Below are positions 18,885-27,526 of a stretch of DNA of 64,000 bases, piece after piece. The notes beneath the pieces are model-generated. The model was not told the DNA's origin. It saw only the letters and a list, made by a program, of their open reading frames with translations, and made no database searches. Positions within the stretch are counted from its first letter, which is position 1. The number at the start of each line of letters is the position of its first letter. The stretch is from Planctomycetota bacterium (GTDB lineage: Bacteria > Planctomycetota > JAMOSO01), in assembly GCA_027063065.1 (NCBI GenBank), contig JAMOSO010000055.1, forward strand, positions 30,673 to 94,672. Reading direction: 5' to 3'. A program made the translations under genes and the position numbers.

Positions 18885-18921
18885 ATTTAAGAGTAAGGAG
18901 CGAAACCCCTTACTCTTAAAT
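18885..18921. terminator. Bidirectional terminator-like hairpin between nadC and pilC
   Basis: A 14-bp inverted repeat, 18885-18898 with 18908-18921, has a 9-base loop and A/T-rich flanks. It lies 14 bases after the nadC stop and five before the pilC stop on the other strand, so it can serve both convergent units. The stem reads as A-rich then T-rich from either side. Confidence 0.75.
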
Positions 18922-18925
18922 AATC

Positions 18926-20158
18926 TTACATATTGCCCATCATAGATATTAATGGCATAAATAGGGCGATTACAATATAGCCCACTGATACACCCATACC
19001 GACAATTAGCATAGGCTCTATTAAGCTCATCATTGCGCCTACTAGATTTTCAATATCAGCATCATAACCATCGGCAATTTTATTCATCATTTTAGCAACT
19101 TCTCCGGTTTCTTCACCAACATCAACCATATTTACAAGTAGTGGGTCAAATACGTTAGTGGCTTTCATTGGAGCAGCCATTGATTCACCTTCTTTAATGC
19201 CGCTGTGAATTTCACCAATTGCCCAGCGCACAACTTCATTAGAGGATGCATTTTTAACAATACTTAACCCTTCTAAAATAGGTACACCAGAGGCAATTAA
19301 AGTGCCTGTTGTACGACAAAATCTAGATACTGCACCTTTTTCATAAATTTCACCAGCTACTGGAATTTTCATAAATAACCAGTCGGTTGCAAAACGCCCT
19401 TTTTGGCTTAGACGGATTAATTTTAAGCATAACCAAAAGCTAAAAGGTATAACAGGTATGAGATACCAATAATTTTCCATCCAAACAGATAAATCTATTA
19501 GCACGGTTGTCATAGAAGGTAGTTCCATACCCATATCACCAAAAATCTTTTGGAATTTAGGTACAATCATAATCATAATACCAGTTAGAATTGTACCGGC
19601 AATCATCATAACTGATACTGGGTATACCATAGCAGATACCAGTTGTTTTTTTAGTTTCGCAGCTTTTTCTCTAAAATCAGATAGCCTATCCATAATGGTA
19701 TCAAGTACACCACCTGCTTCACCTGCTTTGACCATATTTACATATAAATTATCAAAGCATTTAGGATGTTTTGCCAAGGCATCAGAAAATGTTGAGCCAG
19801 AATTTACATCATCACTAACATCCATTAAGGCATTTTTTAATAATCCAGGTTTCATTTGCTCTTCTAATAAGGTCAACGATCTTACAATCGGTAGTCCAGC
19901 ATCTTGCAAAGTTGCCAATTGTCGAGTAAACATAGTTAATTGTTTTTGATCTACACCACCAATAATCATTCCTTGTTTTTTTTTGACTGGGGCAGCATTA
20001 TTTTTTTTAGCTCCGCCACTTTTACCGCCTTTAACTTTGGTTGGAAAAATACCTTTTCCGCGTAATTTTTCGGTTGCTTCTTCAACACTTCCAGCTTCAA
20101 TAGTGCCTTTGGTTTTTTTTCCAGCTGATGTCATTGCTTCAAACGTAAATTTTGCCAT
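18926..20158 (-). CDS. pilC: Type IV pilus / type II secretion inner-membrane platform protein PilC
   Basis: This 410-residue protein has two GspF/T2SF domains (about 70-195 and 275-400), each followed by a hydrophobic segment, plus a third membrane segment near 225-245. The N-terminal 65 residues are a soluble leader with a Lys/Gly-rich linker. PilC/GspF is the platform that the extension ATPase acts on. The gene directly follows pilB (two-base gap). No pilin, PilQ, PilM-P or prepilin peptidase gene is in this window, so pilus versus type II secretion cannot be decided. Confidence 0.9.
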   Translation of the reverse strand: MAKFTFEAMTSAGKKTKGTIEAGSVEEATEKLRGKGIFPTKVKGGKSGGAKKNNAAPVKKKQGMIIGGVDQKQLTMFTRQLATLQDAGLPIVRSLTLLEEQMKPGLLKNALMDVSDDVNSGSTFSDALAKHPKCFDNLYVNMVKAGEAGGVLDTIMDRLSDFREKAAKLKKQLVSAMVYPVSVMMIAGTILTGIMIMIVPKFQKIFGDMGMELPSMTTVLIDLSVWMENYWYLIPVIPFSFWLCLKLIRLSQKGRFATDWLFMKIPVAGEIYEKGAVSRFCRTTGTLIASGVPILEGLSIVKNASSNEVVRWAIGEIHSGIKEGESMAAPMKATNVFDPLLVNMVDVGEETGEVAKMMNKIADGYDADIENLVGAMMSLIEPMLIVGMGVSVGYIVIALFMPLISMMGNM

Positions 20159-20160
20159 AT

Positions 20161-21861
20161 TTATCCTTCTTCTTCGCCTAATGTTTCACGTAGCACTTCT
20201 TCAATGGTGGTGCGTCCTTCAAGTACGGCTCTAATTCCAGATGCTCGCAATGCAATCATACCTTCTTCAACAGCAACTGCACGCAGTTCTTCAGTTGAAG
20301 ATTCTTTTACAATTGCTTCGGCAACTCGTTCTGAAATTTGAAATAATTCGTGGATGGCTGTACGTCCGCGATATCCAGAGCCATTACATTTGTCGCAACC
20401 TTTTCCATAATAAAGTTGTGTACCTTTTACATCGGCAGGTGTTAATTGTAGGGACATTAACTCTTCTTCAGTTGGGGTATATGCCGTTCGGCAACCACTA
20501 CATACAGTTTTTACTAAGCGCTGAGCCACAACTAATTTTACAGTTGCTGCTACTAAAAAATTTTCCAATCCCATATCTATCATTCTTGTAATGGCAGAAG
20601 GAGCATCGTTAGTGTGTAATGTTGAAAATACAAGGTGGCCTGTTAGTGCCGCTTCGATTGCTATCTGAGCAGTTTCTTTATCGCGCATTTCACCCACAAA
20701 TATTTTGTCAGGATCTTGGCGTAGGATAGCTCGTAAGCAAGAGGAATATGTCAATCCAACTGCTTCATTAATATTTACTTGAATGAGTCCATCAATTTCA
20801 TATTCAACAGGATCTTCAGTAGTGATAATTTTGGTTTCAATGTCATTAATTTCTGATATTGCAGCATATAATGTTGTAGTTTTACCAGATCCTGTAGGGC
20901 CAGTTACAAGTACAATTCCATTTGGTAATGTAATATATTTTCGTAATAATTCTAAATCTTGTTCACGAAAACCTAACTTTTCAATATCTAGTGATATTGA
21001 CTGTCTGTCTAATACACGTATTACAACTGATTCGCCAAAGAAACAAGGCAAAGTTGCAACACGTAAATCAACAGGGTTTCCTCCAATATTTAATGCTATA
21101 CGATTGTCCTGTGGGATTCGGCGTTCAGCAATATTCATATTAGCCATTACCTTGATACGCGAAACTAACGCAGCAGCAAGATGGCGCGGTGGAGGCATCA
21201 TTTCATACAATACACCATCGACACGATAGCGTATTTTAAATTCAGTTTCAAATGGCTCAAAATGTAAATCTGATGCTCCATCTTTAATGGCGTTTAGCAA
21301 TATTAAGTTTAATAATTTTATAACGGGCGCTGCGTTGGCTTGTTGTTCCACTGCGGCAATATCTTCGGGCCCATCATTGTCATCGCTGAGTTCCATACCA
21401 TCATCATCAAAATCACTAATTAGATTTTCGATTGATTCATCTTCGGCATAAAATTTATCTAATGCTTCTTCTACTGCGGTTTCAGTGGCAATACTTGCTT
21501 GCACTTCATCACAGTTAATTAAAAATTTTAAATCATCAAGCACATTGATATTGTTGGGGTCAGCCATCGCTACCATTAGGATGTTATTTTTAAAGTCAAA
21601 TGGAATGACTTTATACATGGTAGCCACCGACTGGGGTACCATATCGATAACAGACTCAGAAATATCAAGAGATTCTAATTTAACAAATCCAATGCCTACT
21701 TGTTTGCCTAGGGCTATGGTAAGTTCTTCTTGGGTGAGTAAACCCATTTCCACGGCAACGCTACCAAAAGGACCACCATTTTTTTTTTGTTGAATAGCAA
21801 CTTCTTCGAGTTGCGCCTCGGTTAGAAAGCCTTCTTCTTTTAGAATATCACCTAATGTCAT
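20161..21861 (-). CDS. pilB: Type IV pilus / T2SS assembly ATPase PilB (GspE)
   Basis: This 566-residue ATPase has an N-terminal MshEN-like region (about 1-140, with the LGDILKEEGFLT and FGSVAVEMGLLT repeats, a fold that binds c-di-GMP in some members), an acidic linker (140-175) and the secretion ATPase core. Walker A is GPTGSGKTT at 321-329, the Asp/Walker B box is near 383-394, and the His box is STLHTND. The zinc site is C454, C457, C489, C492. It powers pilus or pseudopilus extension. It is transcribed just after the pseudokinase gene and couples to pilC. Confidence 0.94.
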   Translation of the reverse strand: MTLGDILKEEGFLTEAQLEEVAIQQKKNGGPFGSVAVEMGLLTQEELTIALGKQVGIGFVKLESLDISESVIDMVPQSVATMYKVIPFDFKNNILMVAMADPNNINVLDDLKFLINCDEVQASIATETAVEEALDKFYAEDESIENLISDFDDDGMELSDDNDGPEDIAAVEQQANAAPVIKLLNLILLNAIKDGASDLHFEPFETEFKIRYRVDGVLYEMMPPPRHLAAALVSRIKVMANMNIAERRIPQDNRIALNIGGNPVDLRVATLPCFFGESVVIRVLDRQSISLDIEKLGFREQDLELLRKYITLPNGIVLVTGPTGSGKTTTLYAAISEINDIETKIITTEDPVEYEIDGLIQVNINEAVGLTYSSCLRAILRQDPDKIFVGEMRDKETAQIAIEAALTGHLVFSTLHTNDAPSAITRMIDMGLENFLVAATVKLVVAQRLVKTVCSGCRTAYTPTEEELMSLQLTPADVKGTQLYYGKGCDKCNGSGYRGRTAIHELFQISERVAEAIVKESSTEELRAVAVEEGMIALRASGIRAVLEGRTTIEEVLRETLGEEEG

Positions 21862-21907
21862 ATTTGTTCCTTTTCATATCTCCGCACTATAACAGAAGTT
21901 AAGTTTT

Positions 21908-22873
21908 CTAGCCAATAAAAATTTGATCATACACCCATATCAATAAGGTTAATATAATAAAAATTAAAGCTATGATTTTAAATAAATTTGGTTTTTCTTG
22001 TTCTTGATCTCTAGCTATTTGGGCGAGGGTGCGTTTCATTAATTTACTTTTAGACTGGCTAGATCTGTTGCGGCCATTGTCAAAATTTTGGCGTCCTGCA
22101 ATTTTTTTAATTTCATTTAAAACTTCATCGCAATTTTTTGGACGATCGATTGCTTGTTTGGCCATCATTTTGACAATTAAATTTTGAAATTCCTGGTTGA
22201 TTTTTAAGCGAATATCTGAAATTGGTACAGGGTAAGTCTCAACTATGGCGTCTTTTAGTTCTGCATCTGACAAACCTTGAAATGGTATACACCCAGTTAA
22301 GGCATGATATAGTATTGCACCTAGAGAATATATATCACTTGAGATAGAGGTGCTTCTACCTAATACTACTTCTGGAGCCATATAATTATATATTTTATTT
22401 TCACGTCTTAACTTGCCAAATCCCATTTCGGCTAATAGGTAAAAGCCATCATTATTAATTAATATTTTTTCGGGATGCAAACAACGATGTGTTATATGCT
22501 GCGCATGTGCTTCTTTTAGGGCGTTGCATATTTGTTCCGCCAGGCTTAAGACAGTAAGCTCAGATAAGTATTTATTGTGATTTATTTTTTTACTTAAACT
22601 TCCATTGCCTGCAAAAGTCATTGCAAAATAAGTGTAATGTCGATAGTCGCCAATATCATATACGCCAACGGCATTTGGGTGGTTGACTTTGCCCAGAGTT
22701 TGGGCTTCTTTTAAGATTTGTTCTCTGTTTGCTTCTTGTAGGCGGGTATCAATGACTTTTAAAGCAACTTCTCGACCCATAGAAAGTTGAGTGGCATGAT
22801 ATAATTTGCCAATAGTACAATCGGCAATTTTTGATTTTATTTCGTATCCGTTAATAGCGGGTAGAGCCGCCAT
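21908..22873 (-). CDS. Membrane-anchored Ser/Thr kinase-fold protein, probable pseudokinase
   Basis: This 321-residue protein has a Hanks-type kinase fold: K39 of the ATP-binding Lys motif, the helix-C Glu E56, an MAPE motif at 165-168, D180 of SSDIYSLG and R244 are kept. Key catalytic residues are lost. The glycine loop keeps only its third Gly (A17, C19 replace two), HRD is HRC (C131 for the catalytic Asp), its Lys is His133 and its Asn is Lys136, and DFG is EMG (149-151). A basic linker follows (260-295), then one transmembrane segment (298-318). It sits between panD and pilB, suggesting a scaffold or sensing role for the pilus machinery. Catalysis looks impaired. Confidence 0.85.
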   Translation of the reverse strand: MAALPAINGYEIKSKIADCTIGKLYHATQLSMGREVALKVIDTRLQEANREQILKEAQTLGKVNHPNAVGVYDIGDYRHYTYFAMTFAGNGSLSKKINHNKYLSELTVLSLAEQICNALKEAHAQHITHRCLHPEKILINNDGFYLLAEMGFGKLRRENKIYNYMAPEVVLGRSTSISSDIYSLGAILYHALTGCIPFQGLSDAELKDAIVETYPVPISDIRLKINQEFQNLIVKMMAKQAIDRPKNCDEVLNEIKKIAGRQNFDNGRNRSSQSKSKLMKRTLAQIARDQEQEKPNLFKIIALIFIILTLLIWVYDQIFIG

Positions 22874-22876
22874 GGA

Positions 22877-23242
22877 TTAATCAAGAATCTCCGTTTTGAT
22901 TATTTGATTTTTTTCATCTATCAGCACTAATTTAGGTTTGAGTATACGTGCTTCTTTGTCATCTAATTGGCAGTAACTTATGATTGTTATTTTATCTCCA
23001 ACCATGCCTCGTCTAGCTGCGGGTCCATTTAAACAAATATTACCATCACCTTTTGAGCCTTTGATTGTATAGGTTTCTAAGCGTTCGCCATTGTCAATGT
23101 TGACCACTTGTACGCGTTCGCCAGGCAGAATGTCACTCGCTTCTAGTATTTCTGCGGGTATAGTAATGCTACCTGTGTAATGTAACTCACACTGGGTGAT
23201 AGTAGCACGGTTGATTTTTGATTTATACATGGTGCGAATCAT
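22877..23242 (-). CDS. panD: Aspartate 1-decarboxylase PanD
   Basis: This 121-residue proenzyme makes beta-alanine from aspartate for pantothenate. The self-cleavage site is Gly-Ser in HYTGSITI, which generates the pyruvoyl group on the Ser. NGPAARRG and GDKITIISYC are family motifs. The ATG at 23242 is chosen because it gives the conserved MIRTMYKSKI start and lies two bases after the panC stop; a longer in-frame reading exists but adds nothing conserved. panC and panD together supply pantothenate. Confidence 0.94.
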   Translation of the reverse strand: MIRTMYKSKINRATITQCELHYTGSITIPAEILEASDILPGERVQVVNIDNGERLETYTIKGSKGDGNICLNGPAARRGMVGDKITIISYCQLDDKEARILKPKLVLIDEKNQIIKTEILD

Positions 23243-23244
23243 TA

Positions 23245-24099
23245 TTAGTCCACTTCTATTATACAATTATCAATAAGACGAATATCGCCAAAATATATAG
23301 CTAAGGCCACCATTATACGACCTTTCTCGATTATATCCACATCGGCACAATTGGGCAATGAAACTATTGAGATATAATCAATTTCAATTATATCGACAGA
23401 TTTTAGCATTTCATACATACCTGCTATAATACCCATAGCGTTGCGTTCACCAGAAGTTATTTTTTCATTGGCAAAGTCTAATAGTTCTTTTAATAACGTT
23501 GCTTCTTTGCGCTCTTCAGGGTTTAGTCTGGCGTTTCTGGAGCTCATTGCCAATCCATCCGCTTCTCTTTTTGTTTCAATTAGCTCTATTTGGATTGGGA
23601 AATTTAAGTCTTCAACCATACGTGAGATAATTAATGCTTGTTGAGCATCTTTTAAACCAAAAAAAGCTTTATCAGGTAAGGTAATATTAAAAAGTTTGGC
23701 AACGACTGTTGTAACGCCACGAAAATGTCCTGGGCGACTTGCACCTTCTAGTCTGGTGCTCATTTCATTGACTACTTCTACATAAGAACAATCACCACCT
23801 GGGTACATTGTTTTTTCTTCTGGACAAAAAACAGCATCCACACCAATTTCTTTTAGCATATCGATATCACTATTGATATCGCGTGGGTAGTTTGTTAAAT
23901 CCGAGCTTTGGTTAAATTGAATAGGGTTGACAAAGATAGTTACAATAGTTGTATCACAAGCATTTAAACTGGCCTTGACTAGGCTTAAATGGCCTTTATG
24001 TAATGCACCCATGGTAGGAACAAGTCCAATATTGTTATTGTTCTGTTTTTGTTGGCGTGAAAATTCGCGCGCTTCTTGTATTGTCTTGAGTATTTGCAT
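23245..24099 (-). CDS. panC: Pantothenate synthetase PanC
   Basis: This 284-residue ATP-dependent ligase joins pantoate and beta-alanine. It carries VPTMGALHKGHLSLV (the HxGH-type nucleotidyltransferase motif), FVNPIQF, EGASRPGHFRGV, and the KMSKS-like MSSRNARL. The start at 24099 gives the conserved MQILKTI N-terminus; it lies inside folK, overlapping its 3' end by 65 bases in another frame. panC is followed two bases later by panD. PanB is not in the window. Confidence 0.95.
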   Translation of the reverse strand: MQILKTIQEAREFSRQQKQNNNNIGLVPTMGALHKGHLSLVKASLNACDTTIVTIFVNPIQFNQSSDLTNYPRDINSDIDMLKEIGVDAVFCPEEKTMYPGGDCSYVEVVNEMSTRLEGASRPGHFRGVTTVVAKLFNITLPDKAFFGLKDAQQALIISRMVEDLNFPIQIELIETKREADGLAMSSRNARLNPEERKEATLLKELLDFANEKITSGERNAMGIIAGMYEMLKSVDIIEIDYISIVSLPNCADVDIIEKGRIMVALAIYFGDIRLIDNCIIEVD

Positions 24100-24553
24100 A
24101 GTAATAATCCAAAAGTTGCTTAATTGTTTGATTGTTTTCTGGATGGCGCACATTAGGCGCTATCTGTGAAAGTGGTAATAATACAAACTCCCGTTTAAGC
24201 ATTTCCGCATGCGGAATGGTTAAATAAGTAGAACGACAGATTGTATCTTTGTATAAAATGATATCAATATCAATTTCTCGTGGACCCCAAATTTGACGTT
24301 TTTTTCTGCCGATTTGTTTTTCGATTTTTTTTATAACATTTAATAATTCTATGGGTGATAAGTCAGAAATAGTTGCAACAACAGTATTTAAAAAAGTAGG
24401 TTGGTCTGTTACTCCTACGGCATCACTTTCATAAAGAGGGGCGTATTGTGTAATAATTATATTATTTTGTGTTAATAGTCTATATGCAGATTTTATATAG
24501 GCTAGCTTATCACCAAGATTGGAACCTAGGGCTAAATAAATTATATTTGACAT
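24035..24553 (-). CDS. folK: 2-amino-4-hydroxy-6-hydroxymethyldihydropteridine pyrophosphokinase FolK
   Basis: This 172-residue HPPK transfers pyrophosphate from ATP to the pterin in folate synthesis. Motifs: LALGSNLGD at the start, FLNTVV, and RKKRQIWGPREIDIDIILY with the metal Asp pair, then IPHAEMLKREFVLLPL. Its last 20 or so residues (rich in Thr, Asn and Arg) extend past the conserved domain and over the start of panC. ribF precedes it by eight bases. Confidence 0.95.
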   Translation of the reverse strand: MSNIIYLALGSNLGDKLAYIKSAYRLLTQNNIIITQYAPLYESDAVGVTDQPTFLNTVVATISDLSPIELLNVIKKIEKQIGRKKRQIWGPREIDIDIILYKDTICRSTYLTIPHAEMLKREFVLLPLSQIAPNVRHPENNQTIKQLLDYYYANTQDNTRSARIFTPTKTEQ

Positions 24554-24561
24554 TTTACAAG

Positions 24562-25491
24562 CTATATTTTTATTTGGTTAATAATATGTATATCTTTAGC
24601 TATTTGTGAGGCCAGTTGAGTTGCACAGTCAAATTGTTTTTGTTTTCTAATATATTTAATAAATTCAATTTCTAAGTTTGCACCGTAAATATCGTCTTGA
24701 AAATTTATTAAATGCACTTCAAGATGAGATTTAGGAGTATTGGCATTAGTAAATGTAGGGCGTGGTCCCCAATGAGCAGCTGCCAAATAAGACTTATGAT
24801 TATTGACGGTAGCTTTTACAGCCCATACTCCTTCGGGGATGGGTGCATCAAAGTTTACTATAACATTTGCAGTGGGAAATCCAATTTTTCGTCCGCGTTT
24901 ATCACCATGTCCTACTTTGCCAAGTATTTTATAATTATAGCCAAGTAATTCAGAGGCTTTAGTTAAATCTGCTTGGCTTAGTAGTTGTCTAATACGGGTG
25001 CTACTGATGTTGCCGTTAATAGTTATAGCCTTAATGGCTTCGACATTTATGCCTAGGGGATTGAGTTCTTTGCGGGCTAAATTTATATCACCACGTCTGC
25101 CATCGCCAAATCTAGTGTCATAACCTAAAACTAAATTTTGAATTTCTAAAGCATTTATTAAATAAGTATTTATAAATCTTTCTGCGGACGTATGCCGGAG
25201 TTTTTCATCAAATGGAATAATAATTGCAAAATCAAAACCCATTTTTTCAAAGAAATGTATTCTGGCTTCAGGGCTTATTAATAATTTTAAAGGTTTTTCA
25301 GGTTGTAAAATTAAATTTGGATGAGAGCTAAAGGTAATTACCCCAGCAGGTTGATTGTTTTGTTTGGCAATATTTAATGTTTTTTGTAATAGAGCCTTGT
25401 GTCCTAAATGACAACCATCAAATACACCTATTGTTATAGTAGACTGACGAGGGGCTTTATAGATACTTTCGAAATTAGAGTATATATTCAT
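24562..25491 (-). CDS. ribF: Bifunctional riboflavin kinase / FAD synthetase RibF
   Basis: This protein has 309 residues in two domains. The N-terminal nucleotidyltransferase (about 15-170) has GVFDGCHLGHKALL and SSTRIRQLL; the C-terminal kinase (about 185-305) has the GRKIGFPTANV motif and LEVHLINF. It makes FMN and FAD from riboflavin. It sits just downstream of the rpsI terminator, and folK follows within eight bases, so a ribF-folK-panC-panD cofactor run feeds into the pseudokinase-pilB-pilC genes. Confidence 0.96.
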   Translation of the reverse strand: MNIYSNFESIYKAPRQSTITIGVFDGCHLGHKALLQKTLNIAKQNNQPAGVITFSSHPNLILQPEKPLKLLISPEARIHFFEKMGFDFAIIIPFDEKLRHTSAERFINTYLINALEIQNLVLGYDTRFGDGRRGDINLARKELNPLGINVEAIKAITINGNISSTRIRQLLSQADLTKASELLGYNYKILGKVGHGDKRGRKIGFPTANVIVNFDAPIPEGVWAVKATVNNHKSYLAAAHWGPRPTFTNANTPKSHLEVHLINFQDDIYGANLEIEFIKYIRKQKQFDCATQLASQIAKDIHIINQIKI

Positions 25492-25501
25492 TAGATGTCA
25501 T

Positions 25502-25534
25502 AAAAAAAGGCGTTTCGGAAAACCGAAACGCCTT
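25502..25534 (-). terminator. Rho-independent terminator of rplM-rpsI
   Basis: A perfect 12-bp GC-rich stem (25507-25518 with 25523-25534) with a four-base loop is followed on the minus strand by a run of seven T. It lies 20 bases after the rpsI stop and is one of the strongest intrinsic terminators here. Confidence 0.95.
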
Positions 25535-25553
25535 GAAGTTGTATCGTAAACGA

Positions 25554-25946
25554 TTAACGTTTTGAGAATTGACGAGAACGACGGGCTTTACGAAGACCGA
25601 ATTTCTTACGTTCTACACGACGAGGATCACGAGTAACAAGACCTTCTTCACGAAGCGCACTGCGATGACCTTCTTCATTAACCATTAATGCTCTTGCAAT
25701 GCCCAAACGGATAGCGCCAGCTTGACCAGTTGTGCCGCCACCATGTACATTTACAAAAACATCAAATTTTGTGCGAGTATCAGTTGCAATCATAGGTGCA
25801 ACTGCATCATTACATAATGAGTCTAAACTAAAATACTCACCTAATTTTTTACCATTTACAATGATATCACCTTTGCCGGGTGTAATGCGTACGCGGGCAA
25901 CAGATGCCTTGCGACGGCCAGTTCCCCAATCATATGTTTTAGCCAT
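25554..25946 (-). CDS. rpsI: 30S ribosomal protein S9
   Basis: The protein has 130 residues and ends in the conserved basic tail KFGLRKARRSRQFSKR that reaches the decoding centre. The N-terminal GTGRRKASVARVRI and the middle VHGGGTTGQAGAIRLGIARAL are diagnostic. It follows rplM by 17 bases, the usual bacterial pairing. Confidence 0.99.
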   Translation of the reverse strand: MAKTYDWGTGRRKASVARVRITPGKGDIIVNGKKLGEYFSLDSLCNDAVAPMIATDTRTKFDVFVNVHGGGTTGQAGAIRLGIARALMVNEEGHRSALREEGLVTRDPRRVERKKFGLRKARRSRQFSKR

Positions 25947-25963
25947 ATTGATTAACTCCTAGA

Positions 25964-26398
25964 TTAGAGAGCTGGTTCCCAAGCCACAGGGTTTTGAGCC
26001 GCGTGGGGGTGATCAGCAGTTGAATAAATTTTAAGTTTAGAAAGCATTTGCTTGCCAAGTTTGTTTTTTGGTAGCATTCGGCGAACAGCAAGGCGTAGAA
26101 TTTGGTCTGGATGACGTTCCATCATACGTTCATAAGAAATCTCTTTCTTGTTGCCAAAATATCCAGTTACATGGACATATTCTTTTTGTTCGGCTTTTTT
26201 TCCAGTTACAACAACTTTGTTGCAATTAGTCACTACGATAAAATCGCCAGTGTCGACATGTGGAGTATAAGTAGGCTTGTCTTTGCCCATCAACTTGGAT
26301 GCGATTTCAACAGCTAAACGGCCTAAAATCTTGCCGTCAGCGTCAACGCTAACCCAGTTGTGCTCAACTGTCTGAGAGTTTGCTTGATACGTTTTCAT
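25964..26398 (-). CDS. rplM: 50S ribosomal protein L13
   Basis: This protein of 144 residues shows the L13 signature region (YTPHVDTGDFIVVTN, and RMLPKNKLGKQMLSKLKIY near the C-terminus). It is first in the rplM-rpsI unit, with a canonical promoter upstream and a strong terminator after rpsI. The 132-bp leader between it and gpsA may hold autoregulatory structure, but I cannot identify a known L13 leader motif. Confidence 0.99.
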   Translation of the reverse strand: MKTYQANSQTVEHNWVSVDADGKILGRLAVEIASKLMGKDKPTYTPHVDTGDFIVVTNCNKVVVTGKKAEQKEYVHVTGYFGNKKEISYERMMERHPDQILRLAVRRMLPKNKLGKQMLSKLKIYSTADHPHAAQNPVAWEPAL

Positions 26399-26459
26399 CT
26401 CTGAAAATCCTTATTTATTAATTTACCTAAAAAGGTGATCGGGTAAAAAGTGGTTAATT

Positions 26460-26487
26460 ACTTTATAAAATAGTTTGAATCTGTCAA
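26460..26487 (-). promoter_or_regulatory. Sigma70-type promoter for rplM-rpsI
   Basis: On the minus strand a perfect -35 TTGACA (26482-26487) is followed after 16 bases by TAAAGT (26460-26465). It lies about 60 bases before the rplM ATG. Confidence 0.55.
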
Positions 26488-26530
26488 TAATTATCTGTAA
26501 TTTGTTTTTAAAAATTGGAGTTATTTTCGT

Positions 26531-27520
26531 TTAAATCTCGTCTTTTGCGTCTCTTAACATTAGATGTTGTAAAGCTTTAAGAGGATTTTTATCTTTAAAT
26601 AATACGTCGTATAGTTCTTCGGTAATTGGCATTTCAACATTGTATTTTTTTGCTAATGCTTTGGTAGCTTTAGTCGTTGGCACTCCTTCAGCTACTTGAT
26701 CCATTGAGTCGATAATTTCTTTTAAGGTTTCGCCTTTACCTATTCTGATGCCAACAGCCCTGTTACGACCAAAATCACTAAAACAGGTAGTTATTAAATC
26801 ACCCATACCACTTATACCGGCAAAGGTAGATTGTTCTGCGCCCATAGCGTCACCAAGCCTTACGATTTCCCTTAGACCTCGTACCAATAGGGCGCTTTTA
26901 GCATTGTCGCCTAGATTCATACCGTCTGCAATACCAGCGGCTAAGGCTATTACATTTTTTAAAGCAGCACCCAGTTGCACGCCTATAGTATCGGTCGTAG
27001 CATAAACGCGGATATTTTGACTCATAAATACTTTTTGAACTTGTCGAGCATAATTTAAATTTTTACTAACTGAAACCAAGGTAGCAGGCATACCACTGGC
27101 AACTTCTTCGGCATGGCTTGGGCCAAAAAAACCAGCTATTGTAGCTTTAGGTCGCAATTCTTCCATTAAATCCAAAGTGCCTTTGCCACTGCTTATTTCT
27201 ATACCTTTTGATAAAACAATCAAATTGGCATTTGCGGGTATAAAATCTTTAAAGTTTTTAAAAGCAGAGCGTATAAATTGAGTTGGTATAACAATTAAAA
27301 AATAATCACTATCTTGCAATCCACTTAAAGAGGATACAAACTTAATGCCTTCAGGTAATTTATGATTGGGTAAATAGCGTTTGTTACAATATGTTTTATT
27401 GATTTCGGCAATTTCATTAGCGTCAAAGCCCCAAACGTGAACATCATGCCCATTGCGTTTTAAAATCATAGCTGAGGCAGTACCCCAAGTTCCATTACCA
27501 AGTACAGTGATTTTTGCCAT
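26531..27520 (-). CDS. gpsA: NAD(P)-dependent glycerol-3-phosphate dehydrogenase GpsA
   Basis: This protein of 329 residues reduces dihydroxyacetone phosphate to sn-glycerol 3-phosphate, the phospholipid backbone. It has VLGNGTWGTASAMIL (dinucleotide motif), GPSHAEEV, the catalytic Lys region LGAALKNVIALAAG, and GISGMGDLITTC, then GRNRAVG. It follows plsY by six bases; together they supply and acylate glycerol 3-phosphate. Confidence 0.98.
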   Translation of the reverse strand: MAKITVLGNGTWGTASAMILKRNGHDVHVWGFDANEIAEINKTYCNKRYLPNHKLPEGIKFVSSLSGLQDSDYFLIVIPTQFIRSAFKNFKDFIPANANLIVLSKGIEISSGKGTLDLMEELRPKATIAGFFGPSHAEEVASGMPATLVSVSKNLNYARQVQKVFMSQNIRVYATTDTIGVQLGAALKNVIALAAGIADGMNLGDNAKSALLVRGLREIVRLGDAMGAEQSTFAGISGMGDLITTCFSDFGRNRAVGIRIGKGETLKEIIDSMDQVAEGVPTTKATKALAKKYNVEMPITEELYDVLFKDKNPLKALQHLMLRDAKDEI

Positions 27521-27526
27521 ATTTAA

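Noticed and set aside
20783-21229. Long plus-strand open frame of 148 codons
   Set aside because: It is antisense to the conserved pilB coding sequence, with no ribosome site or family signature.
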